Below, piece by piece: positions 37,273-45,378 of a stretch of DNA of 64,000 bases. A model generated the notes under the pieces. That model did not search any database. It was given only the letters and a program-made list of their open reading frames with translations, and was not told the DNA's origin. Numbering within the stretch: position 1 is the stretch's first letter; each line of letters opens with the position of its first letter. The translations under genes were made by a program, and so were the position numbers. Source of the stretch: Sphingomonas sp. (lineage in GTDB: Bacteria > Pseudomonadota > Alphaproteobacteria > Sphingomonadales > Sphingomonadaceae); assembly GCA_003248865.1 (NCBI GenBank), contig QFPK01000016.1, forward strand, positions 62,001 through 126,000, written 5' to 3'.

Positions 37273-37548
37273 GCTCACTCCTTAGCACTCGCTGCCCCCC
37301 CGAATTGAGGGACAGCCACGAGAGCCATCTGAGCCTGGAAGATCCGGGCCCCTATGGCCCGCCCGAAAAGGATCGCCGGCAAGCCGGGGAATGCCCGGCA
37401 TGCAAATCCCTCTCCGCCATCGCACGGCACCGGAGGGTAATACGTTCCTCGTCTCATGCAGGCCCAAACGGCTTAAGCACAGGTTCCCCTGCACACCTGC
37501 AATCTCGGACGGCCCGCAGCGGGCAGAACCCACCACGGCGAACGCGCG
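37273..37548 (-). promoter_or_regulatory. Long rplJL leader, candidate L10 autoregulatory leader
   Basis: About 270 transcribed but apparently non-coding bases separate the rplJ promoter from its ATG. They contain several GC-rich stems (for example around 37340-37400). A leader of this length before rplJ is typical of L10-leader regulation, in which L10-L12 binds and represses expression. I could not confirm the consensus fold by eye. Confidence 0.45.
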
Positions 37549-37576
37549 CCTATACAGGGATTCCGTGCAGCGTCAA
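37549..37576 (-). promoter_or_regulatory. Promoter of rplJL
   Basis: On the minus strand TTGACG (37576-37571) and TATAGG (37554-37549) are 16 bases apart. It lies between the carbonic anhydrase gene and the rplJ leader, so rplJL has its own promoter rather than relying on rplKA transcription. Confidence 0.65.
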
Positions 37577-37622
37577 GGCAGCGTCAAGCCGGCGCGCCCG
37601 CATCCACCCTGGCAGACGGCCC

Positions 37623-38357
37623 TTACAGCAGGGAGACCCGGCCGCTCTCCAGGTCATAGAAGGACCCGACGATGGCGATCTTCTTCTGCGCTTCCAGATC
37701 GCGGAGCACAGGCGAGCGGTCACGGATCAGCCCCAGCGATTTCACCACATGGGTGCGGGCAACCGCATCCACGAAGGCCGCGTTCTTCGAGGTCCTGTCG
37801 CCCTCGAACTTGGTTTCCTGGATGGCGTTCTTGAACCGGGCCAGCAGCAGGGTCAGGTTCCCCAGCCGCACATCGTCGATGGCGCCCTTGATCGCGCCGC
37901 AAGCGCTGTGGCCCATCACCATCACCACCTTGGCGCCGGCGGCCGCCGTCGCGAATTCCATCGAACCCAAGATGTCGTCGTTGACGGCATTGCCCGCCAC
38001 GCGGGCATTGAAGGCCTGGCCGATCCCGATGTCGCACAACACTTCCACCGGTGCCCGGCTGTCCACGCACGACAGGAAGACGGCGGCCGGATGCTGGCCG
38101 GCAGCCGTTCCACGCTGCTCGGCGAGCCAGTCCCGCGGCTTGGACTTGCCGGTGACGAACCGCTCATTGCCCTTCAGGATCAGGTCAACGATCTGGTCCG
38201 GCGACAGTTTTTCCCGCATGTCCGCGGTCAGCACCTGTGCGCTGGCGCCTTCGGCAAGCCCGGCCAACGCAATCGCACCAACAGCAGACAGTCCGAACAG
38301 GCTGCGCCGGTCCAAAGAGTTGCACCCGCAATTCTCACCATGTTCGTGCTGTGTCAT
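37623..38357 (-). CDS. Beta-class carbonic anhydrase with Tat-type signal
   Basis: 244 residues. The zinc site has CVDSR (Cys and the Asp-Arg dyad) and MGHSACGAIKGA (His and Cys). The enzyme interconverts CO2 and bicarbonate. The N-terminus NSLDRRSLFGLSAVGAIALAGLAEGASAQ has a twin-arginine motif and cleavage site, so the enzyme is probably periplasmic, unlike most beta enzymes. A His/Cys-rich start (TQHEHGENCGCN) precedes it. ATG 38357 follows AGGTGA; the longer frame adds no family sequence. It ends 47 bases upstream of the rplJ -35 element. Confidence 0.92.
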   Translation of the reverse strand: MTQHEHGENCGCNSLDRRSLFGLSAVGAIALAGLAEGASAQVLTADMREKLSPDQIVDLILKGNERFVTGKSKPRDWLAEQRGTAAGQHPAAVFLSCVDSRAPVEVLCDIGIGQAFNARVAGNAVNDDILGSMEFATAAAGAKVVMVMGHSACGAIKGAIDDVRLGNLTLLLARFKNAIQETKFEGDRTSKNAAFVDAVARTHVVKSLGLIRDRSPVLRDLEAQKKIAIVGSFYDLESGRVSLL

Positions 38358-38533
38358 CGCTTCACCTAGCATTTCAGGTTGTGATGGATGGTTCGGTCGC
38401 CTAGCCATGGATAAAGTCAATGTCACTGTCGATTAATTGACCTGCGACAAGGAGCCTCATGCCTCGTCGGTCCATAGTCGGCTCAGATGACAATCAGACA
38501 TCCACCGACGCCCTTTGAAAGGACCAACATCAC

Positions 38534-38893
38534 ATGACCAAGCCTGCACCCTTTATCGGCCTTTGCGCCGCCATGGTTCTGGCGGGATGCCAGACATCGA
38601 CCGGAAGCGGAGCAGCGCGTGGCGCCGCCATGGGCGCAGCAACGGGCGGCAGCGCCGCAGCCGGAGCCGTCGTGGGCGGCACCGTCGGCGCAACTCAGGG
38701 CAGCGACACCTCGCAGGGCGCTGTCACCGGCGCGGCACGCGGCGCGGCGCTGGGCGCAGCCACCGGCGGCAGCGCTGCGACCGGCGCCATCATCGGCGGC
38801 ACCTCGGGCGCGATCCGCGCAGCGAACGCCAACGAGCCCGCCGGCACCTGCTATGAAACAGCGACCGGCAACCAGGTTGCCTGCCCGCAGTAA
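38534..38893 (+). CDS. Glycine-zipper lipoprotein
   Basis: 119 residues. A lipoprotein signal ends in VLAGC (Cys19), then two glycine-zipper repeats: GSGAARGAAMGAATGGSAAAGAVVGGTVGATQG and AVTGAARGAALGAATGGSAATGAIIGGTSGAIRAAN, followed by a short tail with two cysteines (TCYETATGNQVACPQ). The duplicated GxxxG-rich hairpins resemble outer-membrane lipoproteins of the YMGG/SlyB type. The role is probably envelope integrity, but it is unproven. It has a terminator 24 bases downstream. Confidence 0.82.
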   Translation: MTKPAPFIGLCAAMVLAGCQTSTGSGAARGAAMGAATGGSAAAGAVVGGTVGATQGSDTSQGAVTGAARGAALGAATGGSAATGAIIGGTSGAIRAANANEPAGTCYETATGNQVACPQ

Positions 38894-38917
38894 CGCCGTG
38901 CGAAAAACCGCAAAAAC

Positions 38918-38947
38918 AAGGGCCCGGGGTTTCCACCCCGGGCCCTT
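38918..38947. terminator. Bidirectional terminator
   Basis: A perfect 12-bp stem (AAGGGCCCGGGG / CCCCGGGCCCTT) with a six-base loop stands between the convergent lipoprotein and PEPxxWA-CTERM genes. A-rich (38910s) and T-containing flanks fit use from both sides. Confidence 0.85.
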
Positions 38948-38968
38948 TCCGTTCGCAACCCGCGCGGC

Positions 38969-39682
38969 TCAGGCGCGCAGCAACGGTCCCGCGCCCCGGC
39001 GCCTCATGGCGGCGCCCGTCAGGCCGAACCCCGCGATCATCAAGGCCCAGCTCGCCGGTTCCGGCACGCCGGGCGCCACGGGCGCCTTCGCTTCCAGCAC
39101 CACATTGTCCAGCCCGACCCCCAGGTTTGAGGAACCAAGGCTGGTGCTGGCATACAGGCCGATCTTCACCGGCGAGCCGGTCCCGACGAAGCCATAGCTG
39201 TAACGCGCCCAGTTGAAGCCGTTCGAGTTGCCGACCTGCACGGTGTAGCTGCCGGCCAGCACATTGTTGACGTAAAGATCGACGGTCGCCGGACCATAGC
39301 TGCCGTAATAGTAAACGGCGCCGACATCGAACGAGACCAGATAGCTGGTGCCGACCGTCGTGGCGACGCCGTCAGACAGCACACCCGCCCCACGCCCGAC
39401 ATTGCCCGTCAGGTCCAGCCATTGCACCCCGTCAGTCCCGCTCAGGCCCGGGAAGGCACTGTTATTCGTCAGCTGAACAACCGGGTCGCCGCCGGGCAGC
39501 CTGTCTACGGTCCAGCCCGTGATCGCCGTGCTGCCGAGGGAATAATAAGCGACGTTGGTGGACAGGCTGGTCAGCACCGGCTGCTCGAAACTGCCGTTCG
39601 CCAGCAGATTGGCCGCCTGTGCGCCGCCGGTCAGCGATGCAAATGTTAACGCCGTGAAACCAATGCGAAAAATCAAGTTCAT
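38969..39682 (-). CDS. PEPxxWA-CTERM sorting-domain protein
   Basis: 237 residues: signal peptide (NLIFRIGFTALTFASLTGGAQAANLL), a beta-rich domain starting LLANGSFEQPVL that resembles carbohydrate-binding/DUF642-like modules, and the C-terminal tail VPEPASWALMIAGFGLTGAAMRRRG. The tail is the sphingomonad PEP-CTERM signal: PEP motif, hydrophobic helix, basic end, processed by an exosortase (not encoded here). The mature protein is probably an exported, surface or matrix protein. Confidence 0.9.
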   Translation of the reverse strand: MNLIFRIGFTALTFASLTGGAQAANLLANGSFEQPVLTSLSTNVAYYSLGSTAITGWTVDRLPGGDPVVQLTNNSAFPGLSGTDGVQWLDLTGNVGRGAGVLSDGVATTVGTSYLVSFDVGAVYYYGSYGPATVDLYVNNVLAGSYTVQVGNSNGFNWARYSYGFVGTGSPVKIGLYASTSLGSSNLGVGLDNVVLEAKAPVAPGVPEPASWALMIAGFGLTGAAMRRRGAGPLLRA

Positions 39683-39830
39683 GTCGGTGCCCCCGTTGAA
39701 GGTTTCGCCCGTTATGGTGGCCCATTTGCGCCGTCAACGGGGCTCCGGAAGATTGTCGGATTTCTACAAGTCGGCGGCCTTTTCGCCGCGATGGCCGGCC
39801 GCGTCCCACCCACTTCAGCCGAATATTTCT

Positions 39831-39856
39831 CCGATCAGGATTATTGTCCTGATCGG
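39831..39856. promoter_or_regulatory. 26-bp perfect dyad upstream of the amidohydrolase gene
   Basis: CCGATCAGGA and TCCTGATCGG form a perfect 10-bp inverted repeat with spacer TTATTG, 53 bases before the ATG. The spacing fits a dimeric regulator operator. A hairpin role is possible but no T-tract follows. Confidence 0.6.
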
Positions 39857-39909
39857 AAAATCATCATAGCATCCCCTAAACGTCGCGCATGACCAACAGG
39901 GAGATATCG

Positions 39910-41382
39910 ATGAAGGCCGCATTCCTCCTCGCCACGCTGATCGCGGCCACTTCCGCTTCGGCACAAACCTACGACATCGTGATTTCGGGCGGCCGGGTCA
40001 TGGATCCCAACAGCGGATATGATGCAGTCGCAGACGTCGGCATCACCGGCCGCAGCATCACCGAAATCTCCACCACGCCGCTCAAGGGCAAGAAGCGCAT
40101 CGATGCGCGCGGGCTGGTCGTGGCGCCGGGCTTCATCGATCTCCACGCCCATGGCCAGCACGACAAGGGCCAGTATTTCCAGCTTCTGGACGGCGTCACC
40201 ACCGCAATCGACGGCGAAGGCGGCGCGATGCCCATCAAGGCCTATGTGGCGACATTGCAGGGCAAGGCCGTGGTCAATTTCGGCGCCTCGGCCTCGCACC
40301 AGTGCGCCCGCAAGGAAGCCATCGTTGGCGAACCCTGCACGGGCCACAACGCCACCACAGCCAATGCCCGGGTCGACCGGCGCGCCTTCACCGCCGCCGC
40401 GACACCCGAGCAGCAGCAGGCGATTGTCGCGGCGCTGGACCGCGAAGTCGAAGCCGGCGCGCTCGGCTATGGCCTTGGCATCGAATATACGCCGGGCGCG
40501 GGCCGCGGCGAGATCTTCGACATCTTCAAGGCGGCCGCTGCCCGAGAGGCGCCGGTCTTCGTCCATGTCCGCAGCCGCCCGCTCGATCAGGCGCCCGGCG
40601 TTCCCATTGCGGTGGTGCAGGAAGTCATCGCTAACGCCGCTGTTACCGGCGCACCGCTGCAGATCGTCCACCTCCATTCCACCGGCCTGAAGGACACGCC
40701 CGTGCTGCTGGAGATGGTGAAGATGGCGCAGGCGCGCGGCCTCGACATCACCTCGGAAGCCTACCCCTACACCGCCGGCAGCACCGCGATCGGGTCCGAG
40801 TTCTTCCGGGACGGCTGGCAGGAACGGACCGGCGCCACCTATGCCGATCTGCAATGGCCCGCCACCGGGGAGCGGCTGACGAAAGAGAGCTTCGAACGCT
40901 ATCGCCGCGAGCAGCCAGGCTCAGCCGTGGTGATCCACATCATCCCCGAACAGATTGTGGACATGGTCATCGCCGACCCCGCGATCGCGATCGCCTCCGA
41001 CGGCATGCCATGGCGCACGTCCGGCGAGCATCCGCGCGGGGCTGGCACCTATTCACGGGTGCTGGGCAAATATGTCCGGGAACGCAAGGCGCTCGACCTG
41101 ATGACGGCGCTGCGCAAGATGACGATCATGCCCGCCCGGCGGCTGGATGGGATCTCGCCGCAGATGGCGCGCAAGGGCCGGATCGCACCTGGAATGGATG
41201 CAGACCTGACCCTGTTCGACCCGGCGACCGTGATCGACGCGGCGACCTTCGAAAAGCCGATGCAACCCTCCCGCGGCATTCGCCATGTGCTGGTGAATGG
41301 CCAGCCCATTGTCCAGAACGGCAAGCTGGTTCCGAACATCTGGCCCGGCGAACCCATCCTGGGTGCCGGAAAGGGGCAATAA
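39910..41382 (+). CDS. Exported amidohydrolase, N-acyl-D-amino-acid deacylase-like
   Basis: 490 residues: signal peptide (KAAFLLATLIAATSASAQ), then the composite amidohydrolase domain YDIVISGGRVMDPNSGYDAVADVGITG and a TIM barrel with PGFIDLHAHGQHD (HxH metal ligands), IVHLHSTG, and IASDGMPW (late Asp). The C-terminal KGRIAPGMDADLTLFDPATVIDAATFEKPMQPSRGIRHVLVNGQPIVQNGKL is typical of D-aminoacylases. It probably removes acyl groups from D-amino acids or cleaves cyclic amides in the periplasm. ATG 39910 has GGGAGA nine bases upstream; the ATG at 39889 lacks one. The stop is two bases from the convergent neighbour's. Confidence 0.88.
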   Translation: MKAAFLLATLIAATSASAQTYDIVISGGRVMDPNSGYDAVADVGITGRSITEISTTPLKGKKRIDARGLVVAPGFIDLHAHGQHDKGQYFQLLDGVTTAIDGEGGAMPIKAYVATLQGKAVVNFGASASHQCARKEAIVGEPCTGHNATTANARVDRRAFTAAATPEQQQAIVAALDREVEAGALGYGLGIEYTPGAGRGEIFDIFKAAAAREAPVFVHVRSRPLDQAPGVPIAVVQEVIANAAVTGAPLQIVHLHSTGLKDTPVLLEMVKMAQARGLDITSEAYPYTAGSTAIGSEFFRDGWQERTGATYADLQWPATGERLTKESFERYRREQPGSAVVIHIIPEQIVDMVIADPAIAIASDGMPWRTSGEHPRGAGTYSRVLGKYVRERKALDLMTALRKMTIMPARRLDGISPQMARKGRIAPGMDADLTLFDPATVIDAATFEKPMQPSRGIRHVLVNGQPIVQNGKLVPNIWPGEPILGAGKGQ

Positions 41383-41384
41383 GC

Positions 41385-42941
41385 TCAGGGGCAGTAGCGC
41401 TGCCTTGCGTCCTTCAGCAAACGCAGCGTCTCTGCCCTGTCATAGCCGGTGAGCTGCCCGGCCTTCTCCATCTCGCCCACAAGCCCGCCTGCCTCGGCAT
41501 AGAGCGCGCAGGCCTCGCCACGCCGCCCCACCGCGGCCAACGTATCTGCCAGGGTCGCCTGCGCCTTCATCAGCATCCGCCGCCGGTCGGCTTCCTCCGG
41601 CCGCGCCTCCAGCCACTGCCGGCGTTCCGCGACGGCCTCGCTCAGCACGGGAACCGCCCGCGCATAATCCCGCATCCCGGCCAGCGCCTGCCCATAGGAC
41701 AGGCGTGTCACCCACACCCACACCCGGACGGCTTCATCGCTGGGATCGGCCCGCGCCATCGCCTGCCAGCCCGCCAAAGCACCGGCCAGAATGGGCGCAG
41801 CCTCTGCCGGCCGCTGCATCTGGATCAGCGTGCCGCCCAGATTCCACGTCTGGCGAAGCAGGGACCAGCGCAGCCGGCTGTCATCGGGCCAGCGCTTCAG
41901 CGCGCCCTCGGCGGACAACACCGCCTGCTGATAGGTCTTCAGCGCCCCTTCGAGATCGTCCAGATAATAGAGCGCCTCCGCCTCGAAATCGAGCGCGCGG
42001 GTCTGCTGCAGGGCCTGCAGCGCATCTCCGGCCGCCACCCGTTCCACCTTGCGCGCCGCCTCGGCCGACCGGGCATAATCACCCTTCCAGCCCAGAATCG
42101 CGCTTTCCGCCATCCACCAGTCTCCCGTCAGCGCGCCCATCCCGTCCGACAGCGCCACCTCGCGGGATTGCGCCAGCAGATCCCCGGCGGCTTTCAGATC
42201 GCCGTCTCCAGCCGCTTGCCGGGCCGCTTCGATCTGCACGCGCGCCCGAACCTCGGCGGCTGCGGCGCTGCGGTCGCCCTGCAACAGAACAAGCGACCGA
42301 TCCAGCGATTGCCGTGCTGCGCTGCGGTCGCGCAGGCTCGGCCGGTCGATGGCGTTCTGCAACACCGCGAGCCGCCGATAGCCCTCGGCGGCCTCCTGCT
42401 TCAACGCAGGCGGCGCATCGGGCAGAGCCGCCACCCGGCCCAGCACCTGCACGGCCTCTTTCGCGAGCGCCGCGCGCACGCCCACCGTGCCCGGCTGGCT
42501 GTCCAGCTGGTCGTTCAGCGCCGCCACCTGCGCACCGGCCAGCCGCTTCAGGTCTGCGACGCTGGCATCGGCCACCTGTGCCGTGTCGGCCGCGCGCTTG
42601 CCCATCCACAGCGCCGCCCCCGCCGCCAGCGCCAGCAGCACCAGCGCCACGGTCAGCCAGGGCCGCTTCGGTTCGGGCGGCACCTCCGGCCCGGCGTCCG
42701 CCGGCGCTGCGCTGCCGCCGCCGGCCCGGTCGCGTTCCACCCAGGCTTTCAGTTCATTCTCATAGGCGAACACCGGCGCGCGCGGCTCACCCGGCACCCG
42801 ATGCACCGGCAGCCCGCGGGAAGCTTCCCACCGCTTTACCGTGCGCTCGTCCACCCCGAACCAGCGGCCGATTTCCTTCCAGCCGCGCAGGCGCACGGCC
42901 TTTCCCGCAACTGCCGTGTCTGAAAGGGATTCCGACGCCAT
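41385..42941 (-). CDS. Membrane-bound HTH protein with periplasmic helical repeats
   Basis: About 518 residues. Residues 15-70 look like an excisionase/MerR-type winged helix: VRLRGWKEIGRWFGVDERTVKRWEASRGLPVHRVPGEPRAPVFAYENELKAWV. A linker and one membrane helix (PWLTVALVLLALAAGAALWMG, about 93-113) follow, then about 400 residues of alpha-helical, alanine/leucine/arginine-rich sequence with TPR-like periodicity. This N-in layout mirrors CadC/ToxR one-component regulators. The gene is divergent from a PEPxxWA-CTERM gene that carries a repeated upstream element. No named family is recognised with certainty. ATG 42941 is chosen over GTG 42947. Confidence 0.75.
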   Translation of the reverse strand: MASESLSDTAVAGKAVRLRGWKEIGRWFGVDERTVKRWEASRGLPVHRVPGEPRAPVFAYENELKAWVERDRAGGGSAAPADAGPEVPPEPKRPWLTVALVLLALAAGAALWMGKRAADTAQVADASVADLKRLAGAQVAALNDQLDSQPGTVGVRAALAKEAVQVLGRVAALPDAPPALKQEAAEGYRRLAVLQNAIDRPSLRDRSAARQSLDRSLVLLQGDRSAAAAEVRARVQIEAARQAAGDGDLKAAGDLLAQSREVALSDGMGALTGDWWMAESAILGWKGDYARSAEAARKVERVAAGDALQALQQTRALDFEAEALYYLDDLEGALKTYQQAVLSAEGALKRWPDDSRLRWSLLRQTWNLGGTLIQMQRPAEAAPILAGALAGWQAMARADPSDEAVRVWVWVTRLSYGQALAGMRDYARAVPVLSEAVAERRQWLEARPEEADRRRMLMKAQATLADTLAAVGRRGEACALYAEAGGLVGEMEKAGQLTGYDRAETLRLLKDARQRYCP

Positions 42942-42985
42942 GGGCACAGTCTAACTGGCTCGTCCTCTCCTGTCATCGGGGCCTG

Positions 42986-43032
42986 TGTCCTGACATGCCC
43001 CGACCTGTCCCGACACGGGGGGACGATTAACC
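42986..43032 (+). promoter_or_regulatory. Repeated 47-bp upstream element, copy A
   Basis: This element matches copy B (44392-44438) at 42 of 47 positions, without gaps. Its left part is three 10-bp direct repeats of the form ATGYCCCGWC, followed by ACGGGGGGA and GATTAACC. It lies 67 bases before the ATG of the 366-residue PEPxxWA-CTERM gene and in the divergent gap with the membrane HTH protein. Ten-base spacing suggests tandem binding of a regulator on one DNA face. Confidence 0.7.
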
Positions 43033-43099
43033 TGCCCCATTAACCCTAGCTTCTGGCCGTGGCGCGGAGGGATCGCGCCACGAAGAACAGGGGTTCATC

Positions 43100-44200
43100 A
43101 TGCGCATCACCATTTCGAAACTGATCGGCCTTACGGCGCTCGGCTTGCCCGCGCTTCTCTGGGCCGCACCCTCCCTCGCGGCTTCGCAGGCCTGGGATTA
43201 TTGCACCTTCAACGGCAACGGCATCGGCAGCACGCCGGATCCCCGGTCCTGCGCCAGCGTCAGCGTCAGCGGCTATCCGTATGGAAACTGGGGGCAGGGT
43301 TCAGGCGCCTACATCGCCGTCGGCAACAACGGCGCTGTGTCACAGGCCAGCGCCACGGAAGGGATGGCCAACGGCTACAGCTCCAGCAGCTGGGACGCCG
43401 GCTGGTCCAACTCGGCATCGGCCTATTCCAACAGCGGCTCGGTCGCCTTCGCCTCCGGCGACCTCGGCAAGGGTCAACTGAAAGCCTATGGCCACAATGA
43501 GGATGTCTCGGCCACGGCGCGCGGCGCCTTCGCCAACACCCGCATCAGCGACATCATCACCTTCAACAACACCTCGGGCGCAACCGCCTACATCAGCTTC
43601 GGCTACAGCTTCGACGGGCTCTATACCGCACCGCTCGGCTATACCGACGGCTATATGTCGGGCGCGATCGGCCTTGCCCTCAGCAATGTCTATGACGTGA
43701 TCGACGGCACGCCCGTCAGCTGGCTCACCTGGGCCAACAGCGGCCAGTTTATCGGCGGTATCGCCCAGGCCAACTGGGATATGAACAACGGCAATTTCCT
43801 GCAGAACTATTACTACTCAGGCACAGCCGACGACTTCCAGTTCACCCAGAATTTCGACTGGGGGGCGGGCGTTGTGGAGGGCACCTTCCTGACCACCATC
43901 GCCGTTCCGGTCGGCTATTCCCAGCTGGGCTTCGCCTTCACGCTGGAGCTGGATTGCCGCGGCCGCGCCGCCACCTGCGGCTTCGGCCACACCGGCGCGC
44001 TGGATATCGGCGACACGCCGGACGGCGTGAGCTGGACATCGAAATCCGGCGTGCTCTTCTCCACGCTGGAACAGCCCGGCACGCCGGGCGGCGGGGTCGG
44101 CGGCGTTCCCGAACCTGCCACCTGGGCCATGCTGATCGTCGGTTTCGGAGCTGTCGGCGTTGCAGCACGCCGCCGGCACGCCCTGCGGGTAACGGCCTGA
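43100..44200 (+). CDS. PEPxxWA-CTERM protein, 366 residues
   Basis: A signal peptide (SKLIGLTALGLPALLWAAPSLAASQ) leads into a Gly/Ser/Ala/Tyr-rich beta domain (for example GYPYGNWGQGSGAYIAVGNNGAVSQASATEG, then IITFNNTSGATAYISFGYSFDGLY), one disulphide-like pair (CRGRAATCGF), and the sorting tail VPEPATWAMLIVGFGAVGVAARRRHALR. The protein is probably exported, processed by an exosortase and retained in or released from the surface. A strong terminator follows at 44237. Copy A of the repeated element is upstream. Confidence 0.88.
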   Translation: MRITISKLIGLTALGLPALLWAAPSLAASQAWDYCTFNGNGIGSTPDPRSCASVSVSGYPYGNWGQGSGAYIAVGNNGAVSQASATEGMANGYSSSSWDAGWSNSASAYSNSGSVAFASGDLGKGQLKAYGHNEDVSATARGAFANTRISDIITFNNTSGATAYISFGYSFDGLYTAPLGYTDGYMSGAIGLALSNVYDVIDGTPVSWLTWANSGQFIGGIAQANWDMNNGNFLQNYYYSGTADDFQFTQNFDWGAGVVEGTFLTTIAVPVGYSQLGFAFTLELDCRGRAATCGFGHTGALDIGDTPDGVSWTSKSGVLFSTLEQPGTPGGGVGGVPEPATWAMLIVGFGAVGVAARRRHALRVTA

Positions 44201-44236
44201 TCCCGTAACCCAGGCCTAAAGCACAGGGCGTGACGG

Positions 44237-44266
44237 AAGGGCCGGGCGTGCAATCGCCCGGCCCTT
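44237..44266 (+). terminator. Rho-independent-type terminator
   Basis: A perfect 12-bp stem (AAGGGCCGGGCG / CGCCCGGCCCTT) with loop TGCAAT, followed by a short C/T stretch, 36 bases after the PEPxxWA-CTERM stop. Confidence 0.82.
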
Positions 44267-44391
44267 CTCGCGTGCGGTTTCCACCATCATCCGAATCTCG
44301 AAAAAGCGCTCTTTCTCAAGGCTATGGAAACCATCTTTCTGGGCACGAATGCCGCGATCCTCCCGAGTTCCACATCTGCTCAAAGGGAGAA

Positions 44392-44438
44392 TGTCCCGTC
44401 ATGCCCCGTCATGTCCCGACACGGGGGGAAGATTAACC
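44392..44438 (+). promoter_or_regulatory. Repeated 47-bp upstream element, copy B
   Basis: Second copy of the element at 42986-43032. Here the three 10-bp repeats are ATGTCCCGTC, ATGCCCCGTC and ATGTCCCGAC, then ACGGGGGGAAGATTAACC. It ends 74 bases before the ATG of the 230-residue PEPxxWA-CTERM gene. The same distance-to-start and same orientation as copy A argue for a shared operator. Confidence 0.7.
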
Positions 44439-44512
44439 AAGCGCTTCAATGGCACCTGAAGTTGTGCGGCAGGCAGGGGCCCGGCCGTCGGAACAACAGG
44501 AGGAATTCAACA

Positions 44513-45205
44513 ATGCGCACTCTTCTCGCCAGCCTTGCCGGCTCGCTGCTGCTTGCCGCGGTACCCTCGGCTGCCAACGCCGCCACCTGCCCGTCCGGGC
44601 CGCCCACCATCCTGACCTACAGCATCAACCCGCTGGTCTCGGATGTCAGCAATGTCATCCATTTCAACACCAACCCCGGCTGCGGCGCGGGGCGGGGCGG
44701 CACCTTCAACTTCGAAGGCGGCACGGGTACCTCCTTCGACCTCTGGTACGGAGAGCCCCAGTCCCAGCTGTTCCTGATGGGCACCGCGCAGAACCTGCCC
44801 GGAGACCCCGAAGGCCAGAAGCATATCGTGATCTTCGGCAACACCGACTGGGTTGCCGCCGCCGACGGCATCGCCTGGGGCACGCTGTTCCCGACCGTGC
44901 TCGAAAGCCAGCTGATCGCGGCCCTGGAAGATGCGGCGACCGGCGAGGGGCAGCAAAGCTCCTATGATCTGATCGACAGCTTCTGGTTCGATCTTGCCTT
45001 GCCTTCGGGCCTGTATTTCGGCCCGAACTCCAACTTCTCCGTGATCGCCTTCAGCACCGGGCAGGTCATCGGCAGCGGCAGCGTCACCAGCACCAGCATT
45101 CCCGGCGCCGTGCCGGAGCCGGCGACATGGGCCATGCTGATCACGGGCTTCGGACTCGTCGGCGTTGCAGCGCGCCGCCGGCATGCCCGCCGGGTGGCGG
45201 CCTGA
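44513..45205 (+). CDS. PEPxxWA-CTERM protein, 230 residues
   Basis: Signal peptide (RTLLASLAGSLLLAAVPSAANAA), a beta-rich globular part with two cysteines (ATCPSGPP and NPGCGAGRGG), ending in VPEPATWAMLITGFGLVGVAARRRHARR, nearly identical to the tail of the upstream neighbour. ATG 44513 has AGGAGG nine bases before it; the longer upstream frame reads through the regulatory element and is rejected. A terminator follows at 45238. Function beyond exosortase-type sorting is unknown. Confidence 0.88.
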   Translation: MRTLLASLAGSLLLAAVPSAANAATCPSGPPTILTYSINPLVSDVSNVIHFNTNPGCGAGRGGTFNFEGGTGTSFDLWYGEPQSQLFLMGTAQNLPGDPEGQKHIVIFGNTDWVAAADGIAWGTLFPTVLESQLIAALEDAATGEGQQSSYDLIDSFWFDLALPSGLYFGPNSNFSVIAFSTGQVIGSGSVTSTSIPGAVPEPATWAMLITGFGLVGVAARRRHARRVAA

Positions 45206-45237
45206 TCCCGGATCAGGCCATGCCCCGGGCATGAAGG

Positions 45238-45263
45238 AAGGGTCGGGGGAAACCCCGGCCCTT
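45238..45263 (+). terminator. Terminator after PEPxxWA-CTERM gene
   Basis: An 11-bp stem with one G-T pair (AAGGGTCGGGG / CCCCGGCCCTT) and loop GAAA, then T-C-rich sequence. Confidence 0.78.
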
Positions 45264-45304
45264 TCGCGTTTCAAACGGCCTCACGCGCGAATAACCATAT
45301 TGGT

Positions 45305-45320
45305 TGTTCCACGTGGAACA
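45305..45320. promoter_or_regulatory. parS-like centromere site
   Basis: TGTTCCACGTGGAACA is a perfect 16-bp palindrome matching the widely conserved chromosomal parS core recognised by ParB. parAB are not in the window. A half-site (TGTTCCACG) recurs at 45379-45387. If real, the window lies within the origin-proximal part of the chromosome. Confidence 0.72.
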
Positions 45321-45351
45321 TCGTCCTACACTGCAATCTCAACAGCTTGTC

Positions 45352-45378
45352 TGTAGGAGGTGTAGGATTTGTAGGAAT
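45352..45378 (+). repeat. Three tandem 9-bp repeats TGTAGGANN
   Basis: TGTAGGAGG, TGTAGGATT and TGTAGGAAT follow one another exactly, 31 bases from the parS-like palindrome and just before a parS half-site. No gene covers this region (45206-45473). Confidence 0.6.

Noticed and set aside
38650..38830. Tandem DNA repeat in the small lipoprotein gene
   Set aside because: The similarity reflects duplicated glycine-zipper protein segments within a coding region, not a separate repeat element.
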